Shown in pieces: positions 1 to 6,379 of a stretch of DNA of 9,361 nt. Under the pieces are notes generated by a model. That model worked only from the letters and a program-made list of their open reading frames with translations. It was not told the DNA's origin and did no database searches. The stretch's first letter is position 1. Every line of letters starts with the position of its first letter. Origin of the DNA: Spirochaetales bacterium. Lineage in GTDB: Bacteria > Spirochaetota > Spirochaetia > SPDA01. The stretch lies in contig SPDA01000047.1 in the NCBI GenBank assembly GCA_004525155.1, forward strand, positions 1 through 9,361, in the 5' to 3' direction. A program made the position numbers and the translations under genes.

Positions 1-110
1 GTTAAATCCCCTCTCCGGTTATATACTGAAACCGTATCGAGACACCGGCTGCCCTGCCTGCCGGCGGACGTGACGCAGCCGCATACCCGGGCGCTCCGGA
101 TTTTTTCTGA

Positions 111-251
111 TTATTTTTCATTGCCTGGGGTGTCATCCCGGCTGACCAGGGGATCAGTCAGACCTTCCTTTGAACGGTCATTTGTGCAGAAATCATTACC
201 CCGGGGGAAGGCCAGAAACCGGTTAATTGTCAATACACTTTTTTCACTCAT
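111..251 (-). CDS. possible small hypothetical protein, 46 aa
   Basis: This short ORF runs from ATG (251-249) to TAA (113-111). It begins MSEKSVLTINRFLAF and is hydrophilic with an acidic C-terminal half. A strong SD (GGGGGAG, 259-265) sits 7 nt before the ATG, which is the main reason to take it seriously. A weak promoter is possible at 303-275 (TTGAAA, then a poor -10), so it would be divergent from the lipoprotein gene at 370. I recognise no domain. The same frame stays open after the TAA to the window edge, so it could be the front of an interrupted longer gene. The rest of 1-110 shows nothing I can support. Confidence 0.33.
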   Translation of the reverse strand: MSEKSVLTINRFLAFPRGNDFCTNDRSKEGLTDPLVSRDDTPGNEK

Positions 252-298
252 AGATTAACTCCCCCTGACCTGATATATTGGACTTAAACTATCTTTTT

Positions 299-339
299 TT
301 CAATGTGTTATGGAGAAAACTTATAATTGCTGATATAAT
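299..339 (+). promoter_or_regulatory. candidate promoter(s) of the lipoprotein gene
   Basis: Two perfect TATAAT boxes lie 12 bp apart, at 322-327 and 334-339, in an AT-rich stretch. With 17-bp spacers they pair with TTCAAT (299-304) and TGGAGA (311-316). Both -35 boxes are weak. The downstream pair would give a leader of about 24 nt to the ATG at 370. Which one is used cannot be decided from sequence. Confidence 0.45.
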
Positions 340-369
340 AAGTAAGGATTAAAAAATGGGGGTTCGGAT

Positions 370-1200
370 ATGAAAAAACCGCTCGTACTTTTCTGCACAC
401 TCTGTCTTGTTATTGTCTCATTCTCCGGCTGCAAGACCGCAACAGGAGAACTTCCGCCCGGGGCCCAGCCCATCTGGATTTCCGACGTGCTCGCCGGCGG
501 CGCCATCATGCAGGCCTCCCTGGAACTCATATCCTCCCTCGATCCGGAAATAGGAGAAAACGTGGTACAATCCCTCATCCGGGACATCAACGACGATCCG
601 ACCCTCACACTCTACTGGGTCCCCTCCGGCAACAATACCGTGGACCAGATATCCTACGACACGTCTGCCATGAACGGATCTCTCGTGTTTTCCCAGTATT
701 CGCTGAAACGCACCTCGGCTGCAATGAAAAAAGCGGCCAGAGCAGGCCAGGCGGGGCTCGCGGCTGAGGACGTGCAGAATGATGAAAGCATTGAGCTGAC
801 GGACGAGGAAAAAGCCGCGCTTTCGCAGAAGGCGGGAGAATTCGACGACGATGAGCGGGCTGAACTTAAACGCTGCCTTATTTACCTGGGCGCCGCCACA
901 GCAGCTCTTGTCAACATCCCCATCCGTGCGCCGCAGATGATCACCAATATCTCCTCCATCATCCAGAACCCGGAGATCCTCATCGTGAACCCCTTTGCGT
1001 TGCCCATGATGGTTATCCAGCTGGGAAGCATTCTCGACAACCTGAACAACATGATCAAGGAAACGCCCAAGGTCATAAAAAACGTGGCCGCCAACATCGA
1101 GATTCTCAAGGCAATACTCGCGGCGGACAAGGAACGCACGGAACAGAAAAAACTGGAGGAACAGCAGCAAAAGGACCAGGCGGAGGCAGACGCCGCATGA
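370..1200 (+). CDS. hypothetical lipoprotein, 276 aa
   Basis: The N-terminus has a type II signal peptide: MKKP, then a hydrophobic run, then VSFSGC with the lipidated Cys at residue 21. Phe at the -3 position departs from the usual Leu and fits the relaxed lipoboxes known in spirochaetes. The ATG at 370 has a G-rich SD (GGGGG) upstream. After a loose N-terminal region, the middle is strongly acidic (about residues 135-160, rich in D and E). Then comes a hydrophobic, probably helical segment (about 172-240, including NIPIRAPQMITNISSIIQNP). The charged tail (about 250-276, EQKKLEEQQQKDQAEADAA) looks like coiled coil. I do not recognise the family and assign no function. It should be anchored to a membrane leaflet outside the cytoplasm. 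The gene is monocistronic with its own promoter. Its stop is UGA, followed by a hairpin and a long open frame (see findings); the plain reading is that translation ends at 1200. Confidence 0.9.
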   Translation: MKKPLVLFCTLCLVIVSFSGCKTATGELPPGAQPIWISDVLAGGAIMQASLELISSLDPEIGENVVQSLIRDINDDPTLTLYWVPSGNNTVDQISYDTSAMNGSLVFSQYSLKRTSAAMKKAARAGQAGLAAEDVQNDESIELTDEEKAALSQKAGEFDDDERAELKRCLIYLGAATAALVNIPIRAPQMITNISSIIQNPEILIVNPFALPMMVIQLGSILDNLNNMIKETPKVIKNVAANIEILKAILAADKERTEQKKLEEQQQKDQAEADAA

Positions 1201-1211
1201 TTTTCAGTTTC

Positions 1212-1232
1212 CCGCCATGAAACGAATGGCGG
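1212..1232 (+). other. stem-loop just after the lipoprotein stop
   Basis: A perfect 7-bp GC-rich inverted repeat, CCGCCAT (1212-1218) and ATGGCGG (1226-1232), encloses the loop GAAACGA. It starts 11 nt after the UGA stop. No T-tract follows on either strand, so it is not a standard intrinsic terminator. It could protect the mRNA 3' end. Its spacing and loop also fit the loose bacterial SECIS rules. Confidence 0.55.
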
Positions 1233-1375
1233 AACGGCTCATGCAGGTCAGAGCAGAGGTATAGTCATGCGGTCCATACGGTCATCTTCGTTTCAGGGCC
1301 CCGCCAGGGCAGAAAATAATTCGCAAACCGTAAAAACGCATATTTTAGATATTTTCATTTATAATAAATAAAATC

Positions 1376-1404
1376 TTGGCATTATCCATTAAATAGTGTA
1401 AGAT
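1376..1404 (+). promoter_or_regulatory. sigma-70-type promoter of the RRM gene
   Basis: TTGGCA (1376-1381, 5 of 6 to consensus) and TAAGAT (1399-1404, 4 of 6) are separated by exactly 17 bp in an AT-rich region. Transcription would start near 1411. That is the first base of a short dyad, AGGAAACTTCCT (1411-1422), which could be an operator or a 5' end structure. Confidence 0.6.
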
Positions 1405-1410
1405 TAAGCA

Positions 1411-1515
1411 AGGAAACTTCCTGAATATGGTATTTACCAGACGGGAAAATGCTTATCCTCGATAAGCATGACAGTAAACATCCGGGGTTAGGCCCCCGGG
1501 AAAAGGATGAGTACA
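1411..1515 (+). promoter_or_regulatory. structured 5' leader of the RRM gene
   Basis: The predicted leader is about 105 nt, long for a 91-aa protein. It contains a 9-bp hairpin with a 3-nt loop (ATGCTTATC 1449-1457, loop CTC, GATAAGCAT 1461-1469). A 6-bp GC-only hairpin follows (CCGGGG 1482-1487, CCCCGG 1494-1499) and ends just before the SD (AAGGA, 1503-1507). This layout could modulate ribosome access. No known riboswitch class was recognised, and control is inferred. Confidence 0.42.
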
Positions 1516-1791
1516 ATGGCGAAGAAACTTTATGTCGGCAACATGAGCTACGACACGACCGAGGAGAAACTGAGACAATTATTCACGGCCCACGGCGAGG
1601 TCGTTTCAGTAAATGTTATCATGGACCATGATACCCGCCGCCCCAAAGGCTTCGGGTTCGTCGAGATGGGAAGCGACAAGGAAGCCCAGGCGGCGATTTC
1701 CGCGCTGAACGGAAGCGATGTGGACGGAAGACAGAGCAAAGTCAATGAGGCCAACGACAGGCCGCCCAGAAGAGAAAGCAATCGCTGGTAG
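1516..1791 (+). CDS. RRM-domain RNA-binding protein, 91 aa
   Basis: A single RNA-recognition motif fills almost the whole protein. RNP2 is LYVGNM (residues 5-10) and RNP1 is KGFGFVEM (44-51), with the expected aromatic residues for stacking on RNA. The tail after residue 80 is short, basic and Arg-rich. Such small bacterial RRM proteins bind single-stranded RNA in the cytoplasm and are cold-induced in some cyanobacteria; the target here is unknown. I chose ATG 1516 because AAGGA lies 8 nt upstream and the MAKKLYVGN start matches the family. An in-frame ATG at 1507 would have its SD directly abutting it. The gene has its own promoter and structured leader and ends in an intrinsic terminator. 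It converges with selB and is unlikely to be part of the Sec pathway. Confidence 0.93.
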   Translation: MAKKLYVGNMSYDTTEEKLRQLFTAHGEVVSVNVIMDHDTRRPKGFGFVEMGSDKEAQAAISALNGSDVDGRQSKVNEANDRPPRRESNRW

Positions 1792-1817
1792 TCCGGCAGC
1801 GGCTTAACACGCCGAGA

Positions 1818-1858
1818 GCGGCACAGCGGAACTATACCGTTGTGCCGTCATTTCTTTT
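1818..1858 (+). terminator. intrinsic terminator of the RRM gene
   Basis: The stem pairs CGGCACAGCGG (1819-1829) with CCGTTGTGCCG (1837-1847): 11 bp with one G-U, loop AACTATA. A T-rich tail, TCATTTCTTTT (1848-1858), follows on the plus strand. The minus strand lacks a T-tract, so it probably does not terminate selB efficiently. Confidence 0.8.
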
Positions 1859-1896
1859 CGGACCCTATCGGTCCAGGTTCGTCACACTCAACAGGA

Positions 1897-3687
1897 TTAA
1901 CCGCTCACAACCCGCTCGTTACCGTCCCTTTTTACCCTGCCCTCTTCCTCCATTTTATTAAGAAGGGGTATCACGTATTTCCGGGCCAGTCCCGTGCGCG
2001 CCTTGGCTTGCGGTATCGTGAACCTGCCGCCTTTACTGTAGCCGTCAAGAACAAGAGCGGAGAGCGAATCGTACATCTCCCTTGGATAATAAATACCGTC
2101 CTCAAGAGCAACGAGTAAACCAAGCCGTACAAGGTTCCGCAGTTCTTTCTGCGCCCCGGGCATGGCAAGGTATTTAAGTTCGATACCGTTTGCTCCACTC
2201 TGCTTTGCCATGGCAAGCAGTGTTTCACCGGTTTTCGTGGTATCCTGCCTGCCTGCCTCTTCCTGAGGCACGTAAACGCTCCCTTTCTCCCTTATACCGC
2301 CGTCTTCCAGGGTACGGGTCACTACATAATCGAGAATTTTCCGCGGCAAACTCAAATGTCCGGCAATTTCCGCCCTCGTAGCGCCGCCTGCCTTGCCTGT
2401 CAGCGCCAGGAGTTTACGCCTGCATTCAGCTAGAAAATCCTCGAGCAGGTGCAATGGTCCCGACCGGATGACAGCCGCGGGGAATCCAGGGGAAAGCACG
2501 AGATTATCGCTTTCCAGGAATCCGCGGTACAGGAGGCGGAACTCTTCCAGGGACAGGGATGGAACTACGCTCCCGTAAGCCTTGAGCACGCGAAGAAGTT
2601 CTTTTCTCTCTTCCCTGGAAGTTTCCCCGGCCCAGATGAAATAACCTTTTGCGAGAATAGCGCTCCCGCCGTGACGTATGAGCACGCAGGGCTGGTTCCA
2701 GGAGGCAGCCGCTTTTTCCTCAAGAATTACACGGCCGTATTCCGGCTGTTCCTGCCGGTAAAACCGCGCCAGAGAGTTGACGGTCCCGAAGGATATTTCG
2801 AGTTCCATGTGTGTTTTGAGCAGCTCCTCATGCCGGTCTTCCGTCACAACGGGCGAAACATGGATAAGGTACTCCTGTTCGCACCAGAAGGATTCCTTCC
2901 GGGCGGTCAGCAGCGCCCCCCGGTTCACCTCGTCCTTTTTTACAGCCTGCAGGTTAAGCGCCACCCTGGAAACCGGGAAAGCCCTGGTGATGACGCTGTT
3001 GGAGGACTGGATGGAACGGACCCTGACTTTACCCGAATCGGGCAGGAGAAAAAGCTCACCGTCCGCTTCCAGCACTCCTCCGGAAAGAGAACCGGTCACA
3101 ACGGTACCCGCGCCTTTCATGTTGAAAACGCGGTCCACATAGATGAACGCAGCGCCGTCCTTCCGGGGTTCAGGAATTTCCCCGAGGGTTTTTTCTATGA
3201 GTATCTTCAGCTCTTCGATATTTTCCCCTGTTTTCGCGGAAACGGCAATGGATGGGAGGCTGGCCCCTACCCCGAAAATGGCTTCCGCCCGGGTCCGGAT
3301 TTCCTCCGAAAGACTGCGGAGGCGCTCTTCGGACACAAGGTCCATTTTGGTTATGACCAGGATAACGCGGGGAACACGCAGGGCTTCCAGCACAAGGGCA
3401 TGATCCCTGGATTGGGACATCCATCCGTCGTCCGCCGCAACAAGGAGGAGGGCGCAGCTTAAACTCCAGGCCCCAGCAACCATGTTCCGGATAAAACGTT
3501 CATGCCCGGGGACATCGATGACACCGACAGGTTCACCCTTTCCGCCTGTAAAATAGGCGAATCCCAGATCAATGGTCATGCCCCGCCGCTTCTCTTCCGG
3601 CAGACGGTCAGCGTTTATTCCTGTAAGGGCCTCGATGAGGAGAGTTTTTCCATGGTCCACGTGACCCGCGGTTCCTATAACATGCAC
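1897..3687 (-). CDS. selB: selenocysteine-specific translation elongation factor SelB
   Basis: SelB is the EF-Tu-like GTPase that carries Sec-tRNA-Sec to the ribosome at UGA codons marked by a SECIS hairpin. The G domain is at the N-terminus: GHVDHGKT (8-15), RGMT with Thr38, DVPGH (58-62), TKMD (113-116) and a SAK motif near 150. Beta-barrel domains follow (about 170-340). The C-terminal part (about 370-596) has the length and helical pattern of the winged-helix array that binds SECIS RNA. At 596 aa it is close to family length. The start is GTG at 3687, with GGCGGAAG a few bases upstream. The gene overlaps the selA 3' end by 13 nt, so translation is probably coupled. Stop is TAA. It is the last gene of the sel cluster and converges with the RRM gene. 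Confidence 0.97.
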   Translation of the reverse strand: MHVIGTAGHVDHGKTLLIEALTGINADRLPEEKRRGMTIDLGFAYFTGGKGEPVGVIDVPGHERFIRNMVAGAWSLSCALLLVAADDGWMSQSRDHALVLEALRVPRVILVITKMDLVSEERLRSLSEEIRTRAEAIFGVGASLPSIAVSAKTGENIEELKILIEKTLGEIPEPRKDGAAFIYVDRVFNMKGAGTVVTGSLSGGVLEADGELFLLPDSGKVRVRSIQSSNSVITRAFPVSRVALNLQAVKKDEVNRGALLTARKESFWCEQEYLIHVSPVVTEDRHEELLKTHMELEISFGTVNSLARFYRQEQPEYGRVILEEKAAASWNQPCVLIRHGGSAILAKGYFIWAGETSREERKELLRVLKAYGSVVPSLSLEEFRLLYRGFLESDNLVLSPGFPAAVIRSGPLHLLEDFLAECRRKLLALTGKAGGATRAEIAGHLSLPRKILDYVVTRTLEDGGIREKGSVYVPQEEAGRQDTTKTGETLLAMAKQSGANGIELKYLAMPGAQKELRNLVRLGLLVALEDGIYYPREMYDSLSALVLDGYSKGGRFTIPQAKARTGLARKYVIPLLNKMEEEGRVKRDGNERVVSG

Positions 3688-5036
3688 TGTTCTTCCGCCT
3701 GGACCACAGCACGGAGCGCATCCTTCAAGGTTCCGAAATCCCGCGGATCGACTGCCGCTATATTCAGCTGCGCCCTTCCGTCGCTTATCATGCCCAGGAC
3801 GGGAGGGTTATGGGAACGGAGCAGGGCGAGGATGTCTTCCGGCTTCTGCTTCAAGTTAAAGCGGATGGAATATGAGGGAAAAGTTTCGTCCGGGGAACTG
3901 CCGCCGCCGGTAGTCATGGTCGATTCCACGATCTCGAGCCCGGGACAGCCCATCCCGCTCACGAGCCTCCGGGCCCGCTTTTTAAGTTCATCTTTGGGGA
4001 TGCGGGTTATCCGGGCAGCCTCACCGTCTTCGCCGTTGAGCCTGCGGATAAGCACATCCTCCAGCAGGGAATAAACCGTCTTGCCCGGCCGGCAGACGCG
4101 GAAGAGAGGGTTTTTTATAAGACTCCGTATCAGTTCCCTTTTCCCTGCAACGCAGCCGGCCTGGGGCCCGCCCAGGACTTTGTCCGCGGAAAAACAGATC
4201 AGGTCCGCACCTCTCGACAGAAAAACCCGGGCCGGAGTTTCACCGGGAAGCTCTTCCATCGTCACGCCCGAACCCTGGTCCACGCAGAGGATAACATGGT
4301 CCGGCTTCGCCAGGGCAATCTGCCGCGTATCCGGGGCCGCGGTAAAACCGCGGAGCGCAAAATTTGAGCGGTGGACCTGGAGGATCATGGCTGTCTGTTC
4401 CGTAACGGCGCCCATATAATCCGCCAGGGTCGTCACATTGGTTGTACCCACTTCAACAAGCTTCGCACCGGAGAGCCTCAGGATTTCCGGTATGCGGAAA
4501 CCTCCGCCGATCTGCACCTGTTCGCCGCGGCTTACTATCACTTCCTTTTGACCCGCAAGAGCACTGAGTATGAGGAATAACGCGGCCGCATTGTTGTTCA
4601 CGACCATGGAAGATTCCGCGCCGGTGAGGACTGAAAGCAGTTCGGGCACCAGACCGCTGCGCCTGCCGCGCTTGCCGCTTTCAAGTTCGAACTCCAGGTT
4701 TGAATACCCGCAGTTGACGCTTCCCGCGTTTTCCCAGCCTGCTTCGGGAAGAGGAGAACGGCCCAGGTTGGTATGGAGGATGATGCCGGTTCCGTTGATG
4801 ACACGCTTGAGACGCCTGGCATACACGGCCGCGCAGGCCGCGCCGACGGATCGGACAATGTCCTCCCCGGCCGGGACGGGGCTGCCCTGCTCCCGGCTGC
4901 CCGTCCGGATGTCCCTAAGGGTTCTGCGGGCGGCATCCGCAGCCAGGGGCCGGCTGATCAGCGGAATCCAGCATGCGATGCTTTCGTCCTGTAACAGCGT
5001 TTCTATCTGGGGCAGTGCCTGTAATGTACTCATCAT
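3675..5036 (-). CDS. selA: L-seryl-tRNA(Sec) selenium transferase SelA
   Basis: SelA is a PLP-dependent enzyme that uses selenophosphate to convert Ser-tRNA-Sec into Sec-tRNA-Sec. The 453-aa product matches family length (E. coli about 463). Recognisable blocks include LPQIETLL near the N-terminus, NGTGIILHTNLGRSPL, VEVGTTN, and FSADKVLGGPQAG, whose Lys at about 286 should be the PLP-binding lysine. I start at ATG 5036 (the tandem ATG at 5033 is equally possible) because GAAGGA abuts it and MSTLQALPQIETLL matches SelA N-termini. An in-frame extension to 5117 would add 27 basic residues that do not look like SelA. The gene is 94 nt downstream of selC with no strong terminator between, so both probably share the selC promoter. 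It overlaps selB. Confidence 0.97.
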   Translation of the reverse strand: MMSTLQALPQIETLLQDESIACWIPLISRPLAADAARRTLRDIRTGSREQGSPVPAGEDIVRSVGAACAAVYARRLKRVINGTGIILHTNLGRSPLPEAGWENAGSVNCGYSNLEFELESGKRGRRSGLVPELLSVLTGAESSMVVNNNAAALFLILSALAGQKEVIVSRGEQVQIGGGFRIPEILRLSGAKLVEVGTTNVTTLADYMGAVTEQTAMILQVHRSNFALRGFTAAPDTRQIALAKPDHVILCVDQGSGVTMEELPGETPARVFLSRGADLICFSADKVLGGPQAGCVAGKRELIRSLIKNPLFRVCRPGKTVYSLLEDVLIRRLNGEDGEAARITRIPKDELKKRARRLVSGMGCPGLEIVESTMTTGGGSSPDETFPSYSIRFNLKQKPEDILALLRSHNPPVLGMISDGRAQLNIAAVDPRDFGTLKDALRAVVQAEEQCML

Positions 5037-5072
5037 TCCTTCACGAAGTATACGCCTTCTTGGAGGTTTATG

Positions 5073-5124
5073 TCCTGATTTATCAGGGAATAAAACCCCG
5101 TACGCAATCTTCCGCAAGGAAGAT
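5073..5124 (-). other. two inverted repeats in the selC-selA spacer
   Basis: The repeat nearest the tRNA (5107-5124) is a perfect 7-bp stem: on the minus strand ATCTTCC, loop TTGC, GGAAGAT. It starts 6 nt past the tRNA 3' end. A TTTTAT run comes about 12 nt later, so it is at best a weak attenuator or a processing signal. The second repeat (5073-5088) is CCTGAT-AA-ATCAGG, usable as a small hairpin or a protein-binding dyad. Confidence 0.45.
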
Positions 5125-5130
5125 CACATT

Positions 5131-5218
5131 CGGAAGAGGGAGGAATCGAACCTCCCGCCGCGCATTTACGGCCAACGGTTTTGAAGACCGCGGGAACCAC
5201 CAGATCCCGTCTGCTTCC
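5131..5218 (-). tRNA. selC: tRNA-Sec (anticodon UCA)
   Basis: This 88-nt gene encodes the UGA-decoding tRNA. The anticodon arm is GCGGT-CTTCAAA-ACCGT, with the same 7-nt loop as E. coli tRNA-Sec. The D arm is the Sec type: a 6-bp stem (GGGATC/GGTTCC, two G-U pairs) with a 4-nt loop TGGT. A long variable arm (GCCGT/GCGGC) and a T arm (GGAGG-TTCGATT-CCTCC) follow, then discriminator G. CCA is not encoded. The acceptor is odd: the 5' strand is GGAAGCAG and the 3' strand CTCTTCC, which equals the perfect partner CTGCTTCC minus one G. The result is 7 bp with C6 bulged instead of the usual 8. It lies 47 nt after selD and 94 nt before selA. Confidence 0.94.
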
Positions 5219-5225
5219 ATTTTTA

Positions 5226-5254
5226 TTAATACAGAGAAATAATTATACTGTCAA
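5226..5254 (-). promoter_or_regulatory. strong selC (selC-selA-selB) promoter
   Basis: On the minus strand a perfect TTGACA (5254-5249) and TATTAA (5231-5226, 4 of 6) are 17 bp apart. Seven bases then separate the -10 box from the first G of the tRNA (5218), so transcription should begin at or within a base or two of the mature 5' end. The promoter starts 11 nt after the selD stop codon. Confidence 0.72.
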
Positions 5255-5265
5255 TGAAGGCTGCT

Positions 5266-6321
5266 TCACCGGAGCACGAGAAGCGGTTTTTCCCGTCTTT
5301 CGGTTACGCGGCCGATGATGCGGCAGAACTGCCCGGCTTCGGCAAACAGTCTCTCGCAGGCTGAAAGGGATTCCGCTGGCACGGCGCCCAGCAGGCCGCC
5401 GGAAGTTTCCGGTGTGGCCAGGAGCAGGCGGAAATCTTCATCCCCGTCGCCTTCGAAGCCGACATACTGCCTGTAGTAGTCGAGATTGCGGCAGGATCCG
5501 CCGGGAAAGAGCGATCTTTCCGCGTACCGCGCGGCGCCTTCGAGGAACGGCAGGGCCCGGCTGTCTATTTCAAGGCTTACGCCGCTTTTTTCCGCCATTT
5601 CGTACGCATGCCCCAGGATGCCGTAACCCGTAATATCGGTGCAGCTCTTAAGACCGAGTCGGCTGAACAGGCCGCAGGACCCGCTGTTTAGCCTTTTCAT
5701 GCTTTCCACGGCCCCGCGGACATGCTCCGGCAGCGCTGCTCCGCGCTTGAGAGCCGTTGTAATGATACCTGTCCCCAAGGGTTTGGTCAGAACAAGCCGA
5801 TCCCCGGGCCGCGCACCGGTTTTCGTGAACAGTTTATCCGGGTGCACGGTTCCGGTCACGCAGAGCCCGTATTTCGGCTCATCGTCGTCTATCGTATGAC
5901 CTCCGGCAAGCACGGCGCCCGATTCGGCGACCTTGTCCGCACCGCCTTCGAGAATACGGGCAACGATGTTCTGCGGCAGGTCCCGGGGAAAGGCGCAGAT
6001 ATTCAAAGCCAGTATCGGTTTCCCCCCCATGGCATACACGTCGCTCAGGGCATTGGCCGCGGCGATGGAACCGTAATCGTAGGGGTCGTCAACAACGGGA
6101 GTAAAAAAATCCACGGTCTGAATGAGGGCTGTGTCCGCGTTCAGACGGTACACGGCCGCATCGTCCGCGCTCTCGAGGCCGACGAGGAGCTGAGGAAACT
6201 TGTGAGCAGGAAAAAGACCGCTTAACTGCCGCAGGACCTGCGACAGCGCGTCAGGCGCGCTTTTCGACGCTCAGCCCGCCGCTTTCGCCAGCGCCGTCAG
6301 CCGGATTTCGTTTTTCGCCAT
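5266..6321 (-). CDS. selD: selenide, water dikinase SelD, a selenoprotein (Sec17)
   Basis: SelD makes selenophosphate from selenide and ATP, the selenium donor for SelA. The ATG at 6321 has AAGGGGG about 6 nt upstream. The frame reads MAKNEIRLTALAKAAG, then TGA (6273-6271), then ASK and on without a stop to 5266: 351 aa with Sec, the usual SelD length. Sec17 aligns with catalytic Cys17 of E. coli SelD and Lys20 aligns with the essential lysine; the second cysteine (Cys19) is Ser here. Downstream are family blocks: GLESADDAAVY, QTVDFFTPVVDDPYDYG, ANALSDVYAMGG, AGGHTIDDDEPKYG, DITGYGILGHAYEMA and TPETSGGLL. A SECIS-like hairpin follows the UGA. A gene caller that treats TGA as stop would start at GTG 6153 and lose 56 residues including the active site. 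It lies 54 nt after the EamA gene and probably has its own promoter. Confidence 0.96.
6226..6246 (-). promoter_or_regulatory. SECIS element for the selD UGA
   Basis: On the minus strand a 9-bp stem (CTGTCGCAG 6246-6238, CTGCGGCAG 6234-6226, one G-U) closes on loop GUC, or GGUCC if the top pair opens. The loop starts 33 nt after the UGA, inside the 16-37 nt range usual for bacteria. The tip GCAGGUC-UGC closely matches the SelB-binding tip of E. coli fdhF (loop AGGUCU). It lies within the coding frame, as bacterial SECIS elements do. A second stem, AGCGCG-CCUGA-CGCGCU (6261-6245), sits between the UGA and this hairpin and shares 2 nt with it. Confidence 0.82.
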
Positions 6322-6350
6322 TGCAACCCCCTTGTCGCATATATCTGCCT

Positions 6351-6379
6351 ACTATACAGGAATAACGCGCCGTGGTCAT
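6351..6379 (-). promoter_or_regulatory. candidate selD promoter
   Basis: On the minus strand ATGACC (6379-6374, 4 of 6) and TATAGT (6356-6351, 5 of 6) are 17 bp apart. Transcription would start near 6344, giving a leader of about 23 nt with the SD. The -35 overlaps the stop codon of the EamA gene, so selD may be expressed both alone and by read-through. Confidence 0.55.

Noticed and set aside
1..258. Plus-strand frame open from the window start to TAA at 258
   Set aside because: The composition is Ser/Arg/Pro/Leu rich and unlike a protein, no motif is seen, and it overlaps the better-supported minus-strand small ORF.
418..1170. 250-codon minus-strand ORF
   Set aside because: It is antisense to the lipoprotein gene, has no SD or motif, and is His/Gly/Arg rich as expected from a shadow frame.
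1507..1515. RRM protein starting at ATG 1507
   Set aside because: Its SD would touch the start codon; ATG 1516 has correct spacing and the usual family N-terminus.
1860..1874. GGACC/GGTCC inverted repeat as a selB terminator
   Set aside because: It has only 5 bp and no T-tract follows on the minus strand.
2449..3462. 337-codon plus-strand ORF
   Set aside because: It is antisense to selB, whose domains are certain, and no family is recognised.
5037..5117. Extending SelA upstream to ATG 5117
   Set aside because: The added 27 residues are basic and non-homologous to SelA and run through the selC 3' hairpin; GAAGGA and the LPQIETLL start support 5036 or 5033.
5266..6153. SelD starting at GTG 6153
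   Set aside because: This drops the catalytic residue and Lys20; the frame clearly continues through an in-frame UGA to ATG 6321.
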